A stretch of 64,000 bases of DNA from Acidobacteriota bacterium (lineage in GTDB: Bacteria > Acidobacteriota > Blastocatellia > Pyrinomonadales > Pyrinomonadaceae), in contig JAFAVK010000009.1 of the NCBI GenBank assembly GCA_019242475.1, forward strand, positions 26,437-90,436, given 5' to 3'. Below are positions 8,695 to 17,143 of the stretch, piece by piece. Position numbers and translations under genes: made by a program. The first letter of the stretch is position 1. Each line of letters begins with the position of its first letter. A model generated the notes under the pieces. That model was not told the origin of the DNA. It saw nothing but the letters and a program-made list of their open reading frames with translations, and ran no database searches.

Positions 8695-9101
8695 TCGCGC
8701 GCAGGAGGTTTCACCGCGCGGTCTTCTGCGCGGCCGGGGCTTACAACATCGCGTGGGGGCTCTACTCGGCGCTCGACCCGCAGTGGCTCTTCCGCTTCTC
8801 GGGCCTGCCCTTGCAGAACCACCCGCAAATCTTCGCCTGCCTCGGCATGGTCGTCGGCCTCTACGGCATCATCTACTTCGAGGTCGCGCGCGCGCCCGAG
8901 CGCGGCTGGCTGCTGGCCGCTGTCGGGTTGTTAGGCAAGCTACTCGGCCCCGTCGGCCTCGCCCAACTCATCTACAGCGGCGCCTGGCCGCCCTCCACCA
9001 TCATCCTCTGCCTGACGAACGACCTCATCTGGTGGATTCCCTTCTCGCTCTACCTCTACGACGCGTGGCCCGAGTTCCGCCGCGACTATCTGAAGAGATA
9101 G
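8691..9101 (+). CDS. Small four-helix membrane protein
   Basis: 136 residues and four predicted transmembrane segments (for example ACLGMVVGLYGIIYFEVA, LLAAVGLLGKLLGPVGLA, IILCLTNDLIWWIPFSLYL). The TTG start at 8691 overlaps the previous stop (TTGA), so it should be translationally coupled. It resembles unannotated small membrane proteins found with DUF4166-type genes. Function is unknown. Confidence 0.65.
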   Translation: MIARRRFHRAVFCAAGAYNIAWGLYSALDPQWLFRFSGLPLQNHPQIFACLGMVVGLYGIIYFEVARAPERGWLLAAVGLLGKLLGPVGLAQLIYSGAWPPSTIILCLTNDLIWWIPFSLYLYDAWPEFRRDYLKR

Positions 9102-9284
9102 ACGGCGCACACGAACGGATAGGGCGGCGCCGCGGGGCGGCGTGTCGCGCGGGCCGGGCGTTTAAAACCGGCGGTTCTCGCTGCCCTGACTACGCGACGG
9201 GCGCGGCACGCGGATTCCTTCACACGCGGTCGAAGCTCAGCTTCAATCCGTAACTTCACGCAGACTGAAAAGGAGAATCGACGA

Positions 9285-9671
9285 ATGTCAACGACGACTA
9301 CCGCAACTTCCACCGACCCGACCCTGGCGCGCTACGAGTGCGCGAGCGGCTGCGGCACGCTCACTTTCACGTGGCAGCAGGGGGACTTCAAGGGGGGCCG
9401 GCTCGGTACGGCCTCGCTCGGCCAGATTCAGAACGAGCCCATACAGGTCTTCGACGCCCAGCCCATCTACTACAACGGCGTCGTGATCGGCACGAACTGG
9501 GGCTTCCAGGCGCAGCACGGCTCGTTCGTCGGCCGCATGTACGTCGCGCTCCACAAGACCATCGTCCGCTTCGCGCACTTCAGGCCGGGCGACCCGTGGC
9601 CGCAGGCCATCTGCCTCTTCTCGACCCCCGACCCGCGCGACTCGCGCGAGGGCATCGAGAAGGCCGCGTAG
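9285..9671 (+). CDS. Hypothetical cytosolic protein
   Basis: 128 residues with no signal peptide or membrane segment. It has a good AAAGGAGA ribosome site before ATG 9285. The N-terminus is Thr/Ser-rich, followed by ARYECASGCGTLTFTW with a Cys pair that could bind a metal, and a beta-rich body. I do not recognise the family. A strong terminator follows within the heptamer element. Confidence 0.6.
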   Translation: MSTTTTATSTDPTLARYECASGCGTLTFTWQQGDFKGGRLGTASLGQIQNEPIQVFDAQPIYYNGVVIGTNWGFQAQHGSFVGRMYVALHKTIVRFAHFRPGDPWPQAICLFSTPDPRDSREGIEKAA

Positions 9672-9672
9672 G

Positions 9673-9778
9673 AGAAGTAGTCAGTAGTCAGTAGTCAGTA
9701 GAAAAAGAGGCGGCGCGCCCGGCTTAATAACCGGGCGCGCCGCTTTGTCTTCCTACTCTCTACTGACTACTGTCTTCT
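9673..9778. repeat. Heptamer hairpin element (AGTAGTC word) with nested terminator
   Basis: Outer arms at 9673-9701 and 9753-9778 are built of AGTAGTC heptamers and are imperfect reverse complements. Nested inside is a separate GC-rich hairpin. Confidence 0.85.
9710..9747. terminator. Strong bidirectional-type terminator hairpin
   Basis: GCGGCGCGCCCGG (9710-9722) pairs perfectly with CCGGGCGCGCCGC (9731-9743) across an 8-nt loop and is followed by TTTG. It separates the convergent genes ending at 9671 and 9783. Confidence 0.8.
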
Positions 9779-9782
9779 TTCC

Positions 9783-12700
9783 TCAAGAGTCGGCCTGCCC
9801 GGCGAAGCGGGCGGTGCTGGCGCCGGAGACGTAGGGCGCGTGCTCGGTGAGCGCGTCGTCGATGAGCTTGCGCTGTTCGAGTTCGTGAATGGTGTAGGAG
9901 CCGGTGGCCGGGCTCGCCGACGCGGCGCGGCCCGCGTAGTAAGGCCGCTCGCAGCCCTTGAGCAGACCGGCGAGCCGCGGCTCGACGAAGTGCCAGCCGC
10001 CGTAGTTCTTCGACTCCTCCTGGCACCAGACGAGCTGCGTCGCCTGCGGGTAGCTCGCGAAGATTTCCCGGAGGGCGCGCTCGGGGAACGGGTAGAACTG
10101 CTCCAAACGGACGAGGGCGACGCGGTAGTCGTCCGCCTTCTTGCGCGCCGCCGCGAGGTCGTAAAAGACCTTGCCGCCGCAGACGACGACGCGCCGGACG
10201 GCGTCTCTGTCGGTCACCTCCGCGTCGTCGATGACGGGGCGGAAGCCGCCCGTCGTCAACTCTTCGATGGAAGAGACGGCCGCGGGCAAGCGGAGCAGAC
10301 TCTTCGGCGTCATCACGACGAGCGGCCGCGCGGCCGCCTGCCGCACCTGGCGCCGGAGCAGGTGGAAATACTGCGCGGGCGTCGTCGGGTAGCAGACCTG
10401 CATGTTGTTCTCGGCGCAGAGTTGCAGGTAGCGTTCGAGCCGCGCGTTCGAGTGCTCCGGCCCCTGCCCCTCGTAGCCGTGCGGGAGCAGGAGGACGAGC
10501 CGCGAGGGCTGTTTCCACTTGTCCACGCCCGGCGCGATGAAAGTGTCGATGATGACCTGCGCACCGTTCGAGAAGTCGCCGAACTGCGCCTCCCACATCA
10601 CGAGCGCGTCCTTCGCCTCGACCGTGTAGCCGTACTCGAAGCCGAGCACGCCCTGCTCGGACAGAGAGCTGTCGAAGACCTCGACGAGCGAGCGCGCGTC
10701 GCCCCGCGCCGTCATCTCGGAGAGCGGCTTCCAGGGCCGGCCGGTCTGCGTGTCGTACATGATGGCGTGGCGGTGACTGAACGTGCCGCGCCCCGAGTCC
10801 TGCCCCGACAGGCGCACGCGCGTCCCTTCCAGCCCCAGAGAGCCGAAGGCCATCAGCTCGCCGAAGCCCCAGTCCAAAGGCAGTGCGCCCTCGCCCATCT
10901 TCGCGCGGCGCGCGAGCTGGCTCACCATCTTCGGGTTGATGTTGAAGCCCTCGGGGACGACGGCGATGCGGTGCGCGATGTCGCGGACGACCTCGGCGGA
11001 GACTCCCGTCTCGACGACGTCCGAGCCGTCCTCCTCGGCCGGCGGCGGGGGCAGCTCCTTCAGCGGCTCCTTCTGCGCGACGATCTCCTTGGCGCGCGCG
11101 TGGCTGCGCTCGTAGCGCTCGACGGCCTCGCGCGTCATCTGCTCGACCTCCTCTTCGGTGACGACGCCCTCGCCCACCAGGCGCTGCGCGTAGACGGCGC
11201 GGACGCCCGGGTGCGCCTTCACGCGCGCGTACATGAGCGGCTGCGTGTAGCTCGGCTCGTCGCCCTCGTTGTGGCCCAGGCGGCGGAAGCCGATGACGTC
11301 GAGCACGACGTCCTTGTTGAACTCCTGCCGGTAGTCGAGCGCGATGCGCAGGACGCGGAAGGCGGCCTCGGGGTCGTCGCCGTTGATGTGGAAGATCGGA
11401 ATCTGCGTCATCCGCGCCACGTCGGTCGAGTAGATGGACGAGCGGCTCGACTCGGGCGAGGTGGTGAAGCCGATCTGGTTGTTGATGATGACGTGGATCG
11501 TGCCGCCCGTGCGGTAGCCTTGCAGGTCTGCGAGCTGCAACGTCTCCATCACGATGCCCTGCCCGGCGAAGGCCGCGTCGCCGTGCAAAAGCACGGGCAG
11601 CGCGCGGTCGATGACCTCCTCGCGCTTCGCGCCCTCAAGCTCCCACGCGTCCTGCTTGGCGCGCGCCATGCCCTCGACGACCGGGTCAACGAACTCAAGG
11701 TGGCTCGGGTTGGGCGAGATGGTGATGCGCACCTTCTTGCCCGAGGCGGTCTCGCGCTCGCCCTTCGCGCCCTGGTGGTACTTCACGTCGCCCTCGTCGG
11801 CGGGGAAGTCCGGGTGGACGGAGCCCTCGAAGGCCGTGAAGATTCTTTCGGAGAAGTTGCCGACGACGTTGGCGAGCACGTTGAGGCGGCCGCGGTGCGC
11901 CATCCCCAGCGTGATGTCCTCGACGCCCTTCTCGGCCGAGCGCTCGACGAGCCGGTCGAGCAGAGGGATGATCGTCTCACAGCCTTCCAGGGAGAAACGT
12001 TTCTGCCCGAGGTACTTCGTGTGGAGGAAGCGCTCGAACTGTTCGGCGCGGATGAGGCGCTTCAGGAGCGCCTTCTTCGTCTCCGCGTCGAGCGGCTCTG
12101 GGTTGACGAACTCCTGGCGGATGCGGTCGCGTATCCAGAGCTTCTGCTCCTTGCTCTGGATGTGCCGGTACTCCGTGCCGACCTTGCCGCAGTATGCGCG
12201 GCGCAGGATGTCGAGTATCTCGCGCAGCGTCGCGCTCTCGCGGCCCGCGAGGCCCCCCGTGATGAACTCGCGGTCTAAGTCCCAGATGGTCAGCCCGTAG
12301 GTCTCGATGTCGAGTTCCGGGTGATACTGGATGGGCAGCGCGTTCAAAGGGTCGATGTCGGCGATGAGGTGGCCGCGCACGCGGTAGGCGTTGATGAGTT
12401 CGAGGACGCGCGCCTGCTTCACGACCTGTTCGCGCGTGCGGTCGCCGCCGAGGAGCGCCGGGTTGAAGTCGCGCGCCCAGCGCATCGGCTGGTAAGGGAT
12501 GCCGAGGTCGCGGAAGATTTTGACGTAGAAGTCGTGCTCGCCGAGCAAAAGCTCGTGGACGTGCGCGAGGAAGGCGCCCGACTCCGCGCCCTGTATGACG
12601 CGGTGGTCATAGGTCGAGGAGACGTTGACGACCTTGCTGATGCCTAAGAGCGACAGGGCCTGCGGCGTCATCGCGTGGTACTCGGCCGGGTACTCGATGG

Positions 12701-13577
12701 CGCCCGTGGCGATGATGGCCGACTGCCCGGCCATCAGGCGCGGGTTGGAAGAGACCGTGCCGATGGTGCCGGGGTTGGTTAAGGAGATGGTCGTGTCCTG
12801 GAAGTCGGGCACGCCGAGCTTACCGCCGCGCGCGCGCTTGACCACGTCGTCGTAGGCGGCGAGGAACTCCGCGAAGTTGAGCGCGCCCGCGTTCTTCACG
12901 TTCGGGACGAGGAGCGTGCGCGTGCCGTCCTTCTTCTCGAGGTCGATGGCGAGGCCGAGGTTGACCTCGGCGCGACGGACGCGCGCCGGCTGGCCGTCAA
13001 CGATGGCGAAGCCGTCGTTCATCTGCGGGAAGCGTTCGACGGCGCGCAGGATGGCGTAGGCGACGAAGTGCGTGTAAGAAGCCTTGCCGCGTTTGTGCTC
13101 CTTCAAATATTGATTGACGAGCGCGCGGTTCTCTTCGAGCACCTTGACGGGCACCTGCCGGTTCGACGTGGCCGTCGGCACCGTCAAGCTCGTCTCCATG
13201 TTCTCAACGATCTTGAGCGCGCCGCCGCGGATGGGCTGCGCCTCGCCGCGCACCTGCACCGCCGCGGGGGCCGGGGCCGCAGGAGTCTGCGCGGGCGAAG
13301 TCTGCGCGGCCGGCGCCTCGGCTCGCACTTCTGCCTGAGGTTGTAGCGCGGCCTGACCGCCGTCCGCGTCCGCCGACGGCCAACCGGCCGTCGCCGTCGC
13401 GCCGTTGCCGTCCGCGCCGTCGCCCAAAAGCTCCGCGAAGTAAGCGCGCCACGCCTCGTCCACCAGCGCGGGGTTGCTGCGGTAACGTCCCAGCAGCCCC
13501 TCCACGTACGTCGCGTTCGCGCCGAAGCTCTCCGCGATGACCTCCGACAAATCCTGTCTGTTAATCTCTTGGCTCAA
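9783..13577 (-). CDS. kgd: Multifunctional 2-oxoglutarate dehydrogenase E1 fused to E2 catalytic domain (Kgd/OdhA type)
   Basis: 1264 residues. Order: an N-terminal E1 helix segment (1-50), an Ala/Pro-rich linker, and an E2 succinyltransferase-type catalytic domain (about 100-360, with the STYDHRVIQG active-site motif). The full ThDP-dependent E1 follows (GMAHRGRLNVLANVVGNF, LLHGDAAFAGQG, HVIINNQIGFTT, RRLGHNEGDEPS). No lipoyl domain is seen, as in mycobacterial Kgd and corynebacterial OdhA. Those proteins feed the TCA cycle with succinyl-CoA and take the lipoyl E2 from another complex. I chose the TTG at 13577, with a GAGGTG site, over a start 18 codons upstream in GC-rich non-coding sequence. 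It has no sucB or lpd neighbours here. Confidence 0.92.
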   Translation of the reverse strand: MSQEINRQDLSEVIAESFGANATYVEGLLGRYRSNPALVDEAWRAYFAELLGDGADGNGATATAGWPSADADGGQAALQPQAEVRAEAPAAQTSPAQTPAAPAPAAVQVRGEAQPIRGGALKIVENMETSLTVPTATSNRQVPVKVLEENRALVNQYLKEHKRGKASYTHFVAYAILRAVERFPQMNDGFAIVDGQPARVRRAEVNLGLAIDLEKKDGTRTLLVPNVKNAGALNFAEFLAAYDDVVKRARGGKLGVPDFQDTTISLTNPGTIGTVSSNPRLMAGQSAIIATGAIEYPAEYHAMTPQALSLLGISKVVNVSSTYDHRVIQGAESGAFLAHVHELLLGEHDFYVKIFRDLGIPYQPMRWARDFNPALLGGDRTREQVVKQARVLELINAYRVRGHLIADIDPLNALPIQYHPELDIETYGLTIWDLDREFITGGLAGRESATLREILDILRRAYCGKVGTEYRHIQSKEQKLWIRDRIRQEFVNPEPLDAETKKALLKRLIRAEQFERFLHTKYLGQKRFSLEGCETIIPLLDRLVERSAEKGVEDITLGMAHRGRLNVLANVVGNFSERIFTAFEGSVHPDFPADEGDVKYHQGAKGERETASGKKVRITISPNPSHLEFVDPVVEGMARAKQDAWELEGAKREEVIDRALPVLLHGDAAFAGQGIVMETLQLADLQGYRTGGTIHVIINNQIGFTTSPESSRSSIYSTDVARMTQIPIFHINGDDPEAAFRVLRIALDYRQEFNKDVVLDVIGFRRLGHNEGDEPSYTQPLMYARVKAHPGVRAVYAQRLVGEGVVTEEEVEQMTREAVERYERSHARAKEIVAQKEPLKELPPPPAEEDGSDVVETGVSAEVVRDIAHRIAVVPEGFNINPKMVSQLARRAKMGEGALPLDWGFGELMAFGSLGLEGTRVRLSGQDSGRGTFSHRHAIMYDTQTGRPWKPLSEMTARGDARSLVEVFDSSLSEQGVLGFEYGYTVEAKDALVMWEAQFGDFSNGAQVIIDTFIAPGVDKWKQPSRLVLLLPHGYEGQGPEHSNARLERYLQLCAENNMQVCYPTTPAQYFHLLRRQVRQAAARPLVVMTPKSLLRLPAAVSSIEELTTGGFRPVIDDAEVTDRDAVRRVVVCGGKVFYDLAAARKKADDYRVALVRLEQFYPFPERALREIFASYPQATQLVWCQEESKNYGGWHFVEPRLAGLLKGCERPYYAGRAASASPATGSYTIHELEQRKLIDDALTEHAPYVSGASTARFAGQADS

Positions 13578-13719
13578 AGTCTTATCACCTCGACACGCGC
13601 CCGTGCCGCCGGCACCCCCCGGCGGCCGCACACGCTGAAATCATCCTGCTGAAATTTGCCCTATAGCCTATCACCAACCGCACCCGTTTGCACACATCCC
13701 GCCCGCGACTAAATAAAGA

Positions 13720-13748
13720 TTGCCCGCCTCCTCACGCGCGGCTATGAT
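13720..13748 (+). promoter_or_regulatory. Sigma-70 type promoter
   Basis: TTGCCC (13720-13725) and TATGAT (13743-13748) with a 17-nt spacer, 36 nt upstream of the TTG start at 13785. It lies in the divergent region shared with the oxoglutarate dehydrogenase gene. Confidence 0.6.
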
Positions 13749-13784
13749 GCGCTTCAAAGTCACCCCGGAGGAGGCCGGAGACCC

Positions 13785-14276
13785 TTGACCGACTCAACAC
13801 CCGACACGAAGAGAGAGATGCTGCGCCACACGTTGGCGACGCTGGCGTACCGCGGGGGCAAGGCGGTGCGGGGCGCGCCGGAGGGGTTCGGGGGTTTTAA
13901 GGCCGGCGAGGGGACGCGCGCGGCCGGGGAGATTCTGGCGCACTTGGGGGACTTGCTGGACTGGGCGCTGTCGTTGGCGCGCGGCGCGCAGCGCTGGAGC
14001 GACTCGAAGCCGCTCGCATGGGACGAGGAGGTCGCGCGGTTCTTGAGGGCGCTCGCAGAGTTCGACGCGTACCTCGCTTCGGACGCGCCGCTCGCCGTCC
14101 CGGCCGAGGGGCTGTTTCAGGGGCCGGTGGCGGACGCTTTGACGCACGTCGGGCAGCTCGCGCTGCTGCGGCGGATGGCGGGCGCGCCCGTCCGCGGCGA
14201 GAACTACTTCAGGGCCGAGATCGTCGCGGGGCGCGTCGGCGCCGAGCAGGCCGCGCCGCGCAGGGAGTTCGACTGA
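13785..14276 (+). CDS. DinB superfamily protein
   Basis: 163 residues, all-helical. The DinB/YfiT-like four-helix bundle usually binds a divalent metal through three His; here likely ligands are in ILAHLGDLLDWAL and ADALTHVGQL. Family members act as damage-inducible proteins or as thiol-dependent transferases (bacillithiol or mycothiol). The TTG start follows GGAGGAGGCCGGAG. It is followed 17 nt later by a secreted hydrolase, so the two may be cotranscribed. Confidence 0.7.
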   Translation: MTDSTPDTKREMLRHTLATLAYRGGKAVRGAPEGFGGFKAGEGTRAAGEILAHLGDLLDWALSLARGAQRWSDSKPLAWDEEVARFLRALAEFDAYLASDAPLAVPAEGLFQGPVADALTHVGQLALLRRMAGAPVRGENYFRAEIVAGRVGAEQAAPRREFD

Positions 14277-14293
14277 AGCGGAGGCTTAAACGG

Positions 14294-15190
14294 ATGTTGA
14301 GGGTGCTGCCGTCGAGAACGCTGCCGCGGGCCGCCGCCGCGTGCGCCCTGCTCTGCGCGTGTGCGGTCGCCGCCGGTGCGCAGGCTGTGGCCGGGAACGG
14401 CTCGGGCTTCGCGGAGGTGAACGGGACGAAGCTGTATTACGAGGCGTCGGGCAAGGGGCCGGCGGTCGTCCTCGTCCACGGAGGATTGGTTGACAGCCGA
14501 CTGTGGGACGACCAGATGGGGCCTTTGTCGAAGAGCTTCCGCGTCGTGCGCTACGACCAGCGCGGCTTCGGCAAGTCGGCCGCGCCGACGGGGCAGTACT
14601 GGCCGACCGAAGACCTGCGCGCGCTGCTGGATTATTTAAAGATCGAGAAGGCGACGGTCGTCGGCCTCTCGCTCGGCGGCATCGTCGCGGCCGACTTCGC
14701 GTTCGAGCACCCCGAGCGCGTCGAGCGCCTCGTCTTCGTCGGCTCGGGCCTGCGCGGCGACCGGCAGCCGCCCGACGAGAAGTCGATGGCCGCCTACCGC
14801 GCGCTCGCGAGCGACGGGCCGGAGAAGTATTTCGAGACGTTCCTCAAGGCAGACCTCCTCGCCGGGGTGCGCGAACGGCCGCAGGCGCGCGCGCGGATGC
14901 GCACGATGATGCTCGACAACTACAAGGCGCTGACGTACCTCCGCTCCGGGCTCCCGCAGTCGCCCGAGCCGCCGACCATCGAGCGGCTTAACAAGATCAA
15001 CTTCCCCACGCTGGTCGTCGTCGGCAGCCTCGACAGCATCAACCTGCGCAACATCGCCGACACGCTCACGAACGGCATCCCCGGCGCGCGCAAGGTCGTC
15101 ATCCCCGGCGCCAGCCACCACCCGCCCGTCGAGACGCCGCAGGAGTTCAACCGCGTGCTGTTAGACTTTCTGGAAGGCAAAAACAAGTGA
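14294..15190 (+). CDS. Secreted alpha/beta hydrolase
   Basis: 298 residues. The signal peptide (AAAACALLCACAVAAGAQA) is followed by a standard alpha/beta-hydrolase domain. VLVHGG forms the oxyanion region, GLSLGG carries the nucleophile Ser, GSLDSIN the acid and GASHHPP the catalytic His. RYDQRGFGKS is typical of the family. ATG 14294 is chosen because it begins the signal peptide; the frame upstream overlaps the DinB gene. The product is expected in the periplasm. The substrate is unknown. Confidence 0.8.
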   Translation: MLRVLPSRTLPRAAAACALLCACAVAAGAQAVAGNGSGFAEVNGTKLYYEASGKGPAVVLVHGGLVDSRLWDDQMGPLSKSFRVVRYDQRGFGKSAAPTGQYWPTEDLRALLDYLKIEKATVVGLSLGGIVAADFAFEHPERVERLVFVGSGLRGDRQPPDEKSMAAYRALASDGPEKYFETFLKADLLAGVRERPQARARMRTMMLDNYKALTYLRSGLPQSPEPPTIERLNKINFPTLVVVGSLDSINLRNIADTLTNGIPGARKVVIPGASHHPPVETPQEFNRVLLDFLEGKNK

Positions 15191-15248
15191 TGAATGATGA
15201 GTGATGAATGATGAATGTGACGACGTGGTGATATTCATCATTCATCAC
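15187..15248. repeat. Heptamer hairpin element (TGATGAR word), right arm short
   Basis: The left arm at 15187-15216 has four TGATGAR heptamers and is identical to the left arm at 2973-3002. The right arm at 15233-15248 keeps only about two units and can pair with either half of the left arm. The hydrolase stop lies in the left arm. Confidence 0.85.
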
Positions 15249-15258
15249 TTCCCCTCTT

Positions 15259-15795
15259 ATGAACCTCGTCTTCATCTACGGCCCGCCGGGCGTCGGCAAG
15301 CTGTCGGTGGCGCGCGCGCTGGCGCGGCTGACCGGCTACAAGCTCTTCGACAACCACGTCAGCATCCGCTGCGCCGATTCGGTCTTCGACTTCGGCACGG
15401 AGCCCTTCTGGCGCATCGTCGGCGCCATCCGCGACATGGTCTTCGAGGAGGCCGCGGCGGGCGGCGTCTCACTCGTCACGACCTTCGTCTACTCGCACCC
15501 GCAGGACTTGCCGGGCATCGAGCAGCGGTGCGCCTCCTTCGAGTCGCGCGGCGGCCGCGTGCTGCTCGTCCGCCTCTTCTGCGACCGCGCAGAGCTTGAG
15601 CGCCGCCTCCCGCGGCCGGGCCGCGCCGAGGCGGGCAAGCTGGCCTCGCTCGAAACGTTTCGAGAGCTGCTGACGCGCCATGACCTCTTCTCGCCCGTCC
15701 CCGGCCGCGAGAGCCTTGAGATCGACAACACGGCGCTCGCGCCCGAAGAGGTTGCGGGGCTGATTGCGAGCCACTATCATCTGCCCGCAGCCTGA
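15259..15795 (+). CDS. P-loop kinase-like (AAA_33 type) protein
   Basis: 178 residues. A Walker A motif GPPGVGKLS sits at residues 8-16, followed by LFDNHVSI, which resembles the acceptor-binding region of small-molecule kinases such as shikimate or adenylate kinases. LLVRLFCDRAELERRL resembles the lid-adjacent region. It is probably an ATP-dependent kinase for a small molecule or nucleotide. The substrate is not identifiable. It lies 18 nt before another hydrolase. Confidence 0.7.
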   Translation: MNLVFIYGPPGVGKLSVARALARLTGYKLFDNHVSIRCADSVFDFGTEPFWRIVGAIRDMVFEEAAAGGVSLVTTFVYSHPQDLPGIEQRCASFESRGGRVLLVRLFCDRAELERRLPRPGRAEAGKLASLETFRELLTRHDLFSPVPGRESLEIDNTALAPEEVAGLIASHYHLPAA

Positions 15796-15812
15796 CCGAC
15801 TGCGGAATCCGA

Positions 15813-16691
15813 ATGGCAGAGAAGAGTCTGAAGATCAGGGGCGTCGAGTGGCACTACGTCACCGGCGGCCGCGGCGCGCAGACCCTACTCCTCTTCCACG
15901 GCGCGGTGGGCGGGGCCGAGACGATGCGCTCGGTAGCCTCCGCCTTCGAGGACGAGTACCGCACCATTACTCCGACCGTCGCCGACGTGTCCACGCTCGC
16001 AGAGGTGTGCGACGCCGCGAGCGCCATCCTCGACCGCGAGCACGTCGGGCGCGCCGTCGTCTTCGGCGGCTCGTTCGGCGGGATGGTCGCACAGGCTTTC
16101 TTTCACAGAAGGCGCGCGCAGGTGCAAGACCTCGTCCTGCTCTCGACCGGCGCGCCGAGCCCCCCGACCGGCGCGCGCGACGCCTGGATGACGAAGCTCA
16201 TGCGCCTGCTCCCCTTCCCCGTCATGCGCGCGATGATGCGGCTCGAAACCTCGCGCCACCTCGACGCGCCCTTCCCGGAAGAGCAGGCCGCGCGCGTCGC
16301 CGAGTTTCGACAAAGGCTCGACCACTACTTCGAACACACCTTGACGAAACGGACGCTCCTCTCGCGCGTGGCGTTGGGCGTGGACTTCAACCGCAACGAA
16401 CGTTACGCGCCCGGAGACTCGGCCGGCTGGCCGGGGCGCGTGCTCATCGTCGAGTCGGACGAAGACCCTTCGCTTCCGCCCGGCGAGCGCCGCCGCCTGC
16501 GCGAGACCTACCCGCGCGCGCTCGTCTGCACCTTCCCCGGCGCGGGGCACCTGATCCCGCTCCTCCGGCTCGAAGAGCTGGTCGGCCTCGTCAAAGCTTT
16601 CCTCGCAGAGGACTACAGCACGCCCGCCGAAATCTTCGCCGAGTGCTCCACGGCCGAAGGGCACGAGCACCTGCCGCAAGTGTTGGAGTGA
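15813..16691 (+). CDS. Alpha/beta hydrolase, cytosolic
   Basis: 292 residues without a signal peptide. LLLFHGAVGG provides the oxyanion loop, GGSFGG the nucleophile Ser, ESDEDPS the acid and FPGAGHLIPL the His. It is unlike the secreted hydrolase upstream in the cap region and is not a recent duplicate. It ends four bases before the next gene, suggesting one transcript from 15259 to 18583. Confidence 0.75.
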   Translation: MAEKSLKIRGVEWHYVTGGRGAQTLLLFHGAVGGAETMRSVASAFEDEYRTITPTVADVSTLAEVCDAASAILDREHVGRAVVFGGSFGGMVAQAFFHRRRAQVQDLVLLSTGAPSPPTGARDAWMTKLMRLLPFPVMRAMMRLETSRHLDAPFPEEQAARVAEFRQRLDHYFEHTLTKRTLLSRVALGVDFNRNERYAPGDSAGWPGRVLIVESDEDPSLPPGERRRLRETYPRALVCTFPGAGHLIPLLRLEELVGLVKAFLAEDYSTPAEIFAECSTAEGHEHLPQVLE

Positions 16692-16695
16692 GCCA

Positions 16696-17109
16696 ATGAG
16701 ACGACGACGCAAGACGAATGAAGAGAGTGATGCGGTCGGAAACGAGGCCGCGCGCGACGCGGAGGTGAGCGCCTCGCGGCGCCGCTTCGCGAAGACCCTG
16801 GCCGCGGCCGCCTTCATCGCCGCGCCCGCGCTGGCCGCGAAGGCGCAGACGCCGCCGTCCACGGCGGAGCCTAAGGCGCCGCCCCAACCTCAACCCACGC
16901 CCGCGCAGCAGCCGCAGGGGCCGCCCGCGCCTTCGCCGCTCGCACTGGCCTACTTCGAGGTCGCGCGCCAGCGCTTCGGCGAGCGACTGACGCCCGAGCA
17001 GTTGGAGGCCGTCAAGCGCGACCTCGAAGGCAACGTGCGCACGGCCGAACGCCTGCGCGCCTCCAAGCTCAAGAACTCCGACGAGCCCGACTTCGTCTTC
17101 GAAGCCTGA
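16696..17109 (+). CDS. Small exported protein with Tat-like signal, paired with amidase
   Basis: 137 residues. SRRRFAKTLAAAAFIAAPALA fits a twin-arginine signal (RR followed by F and a moderately hydrophobic stretch). A Pro/Gln-rich linker follows, then a helical C-terminal part (RQRFGERLTPEQLEAVKRDL). It precedes an amidase gene by 34 nt. Small Tat-signal proteins of this kind with an LTPEQ helix are found next to amidase or oxidoreductase genes and may be accessory subunits; that role is an inference. Confidence 0.65.
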   Translation: MRRRRKTNEESDAVGNEAARDAEVSASRRRFAKTLAAAAFIAAPALAAKAQTPPSTAEPKAPPQPQPTPAQQPQGPPAPSPLALAYFEVARQRFGERLTPEQLEAVKRDLEGNVRTAERLRASKLKNSDEPDFVFEA

Positions 17110-17143
17110 ACGCGAACCCGGCGCGCCCGAAGGTGCCCTTAAT

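Noticed and set aside
9840..12278. 812-codon plus-strand frame opposite the oxoglutarate dehydrogenase
   Set aside because: Antisense shadow of a well-supported gene; composition is low-complexity Arg/Leu/Val/Asp without a domain.
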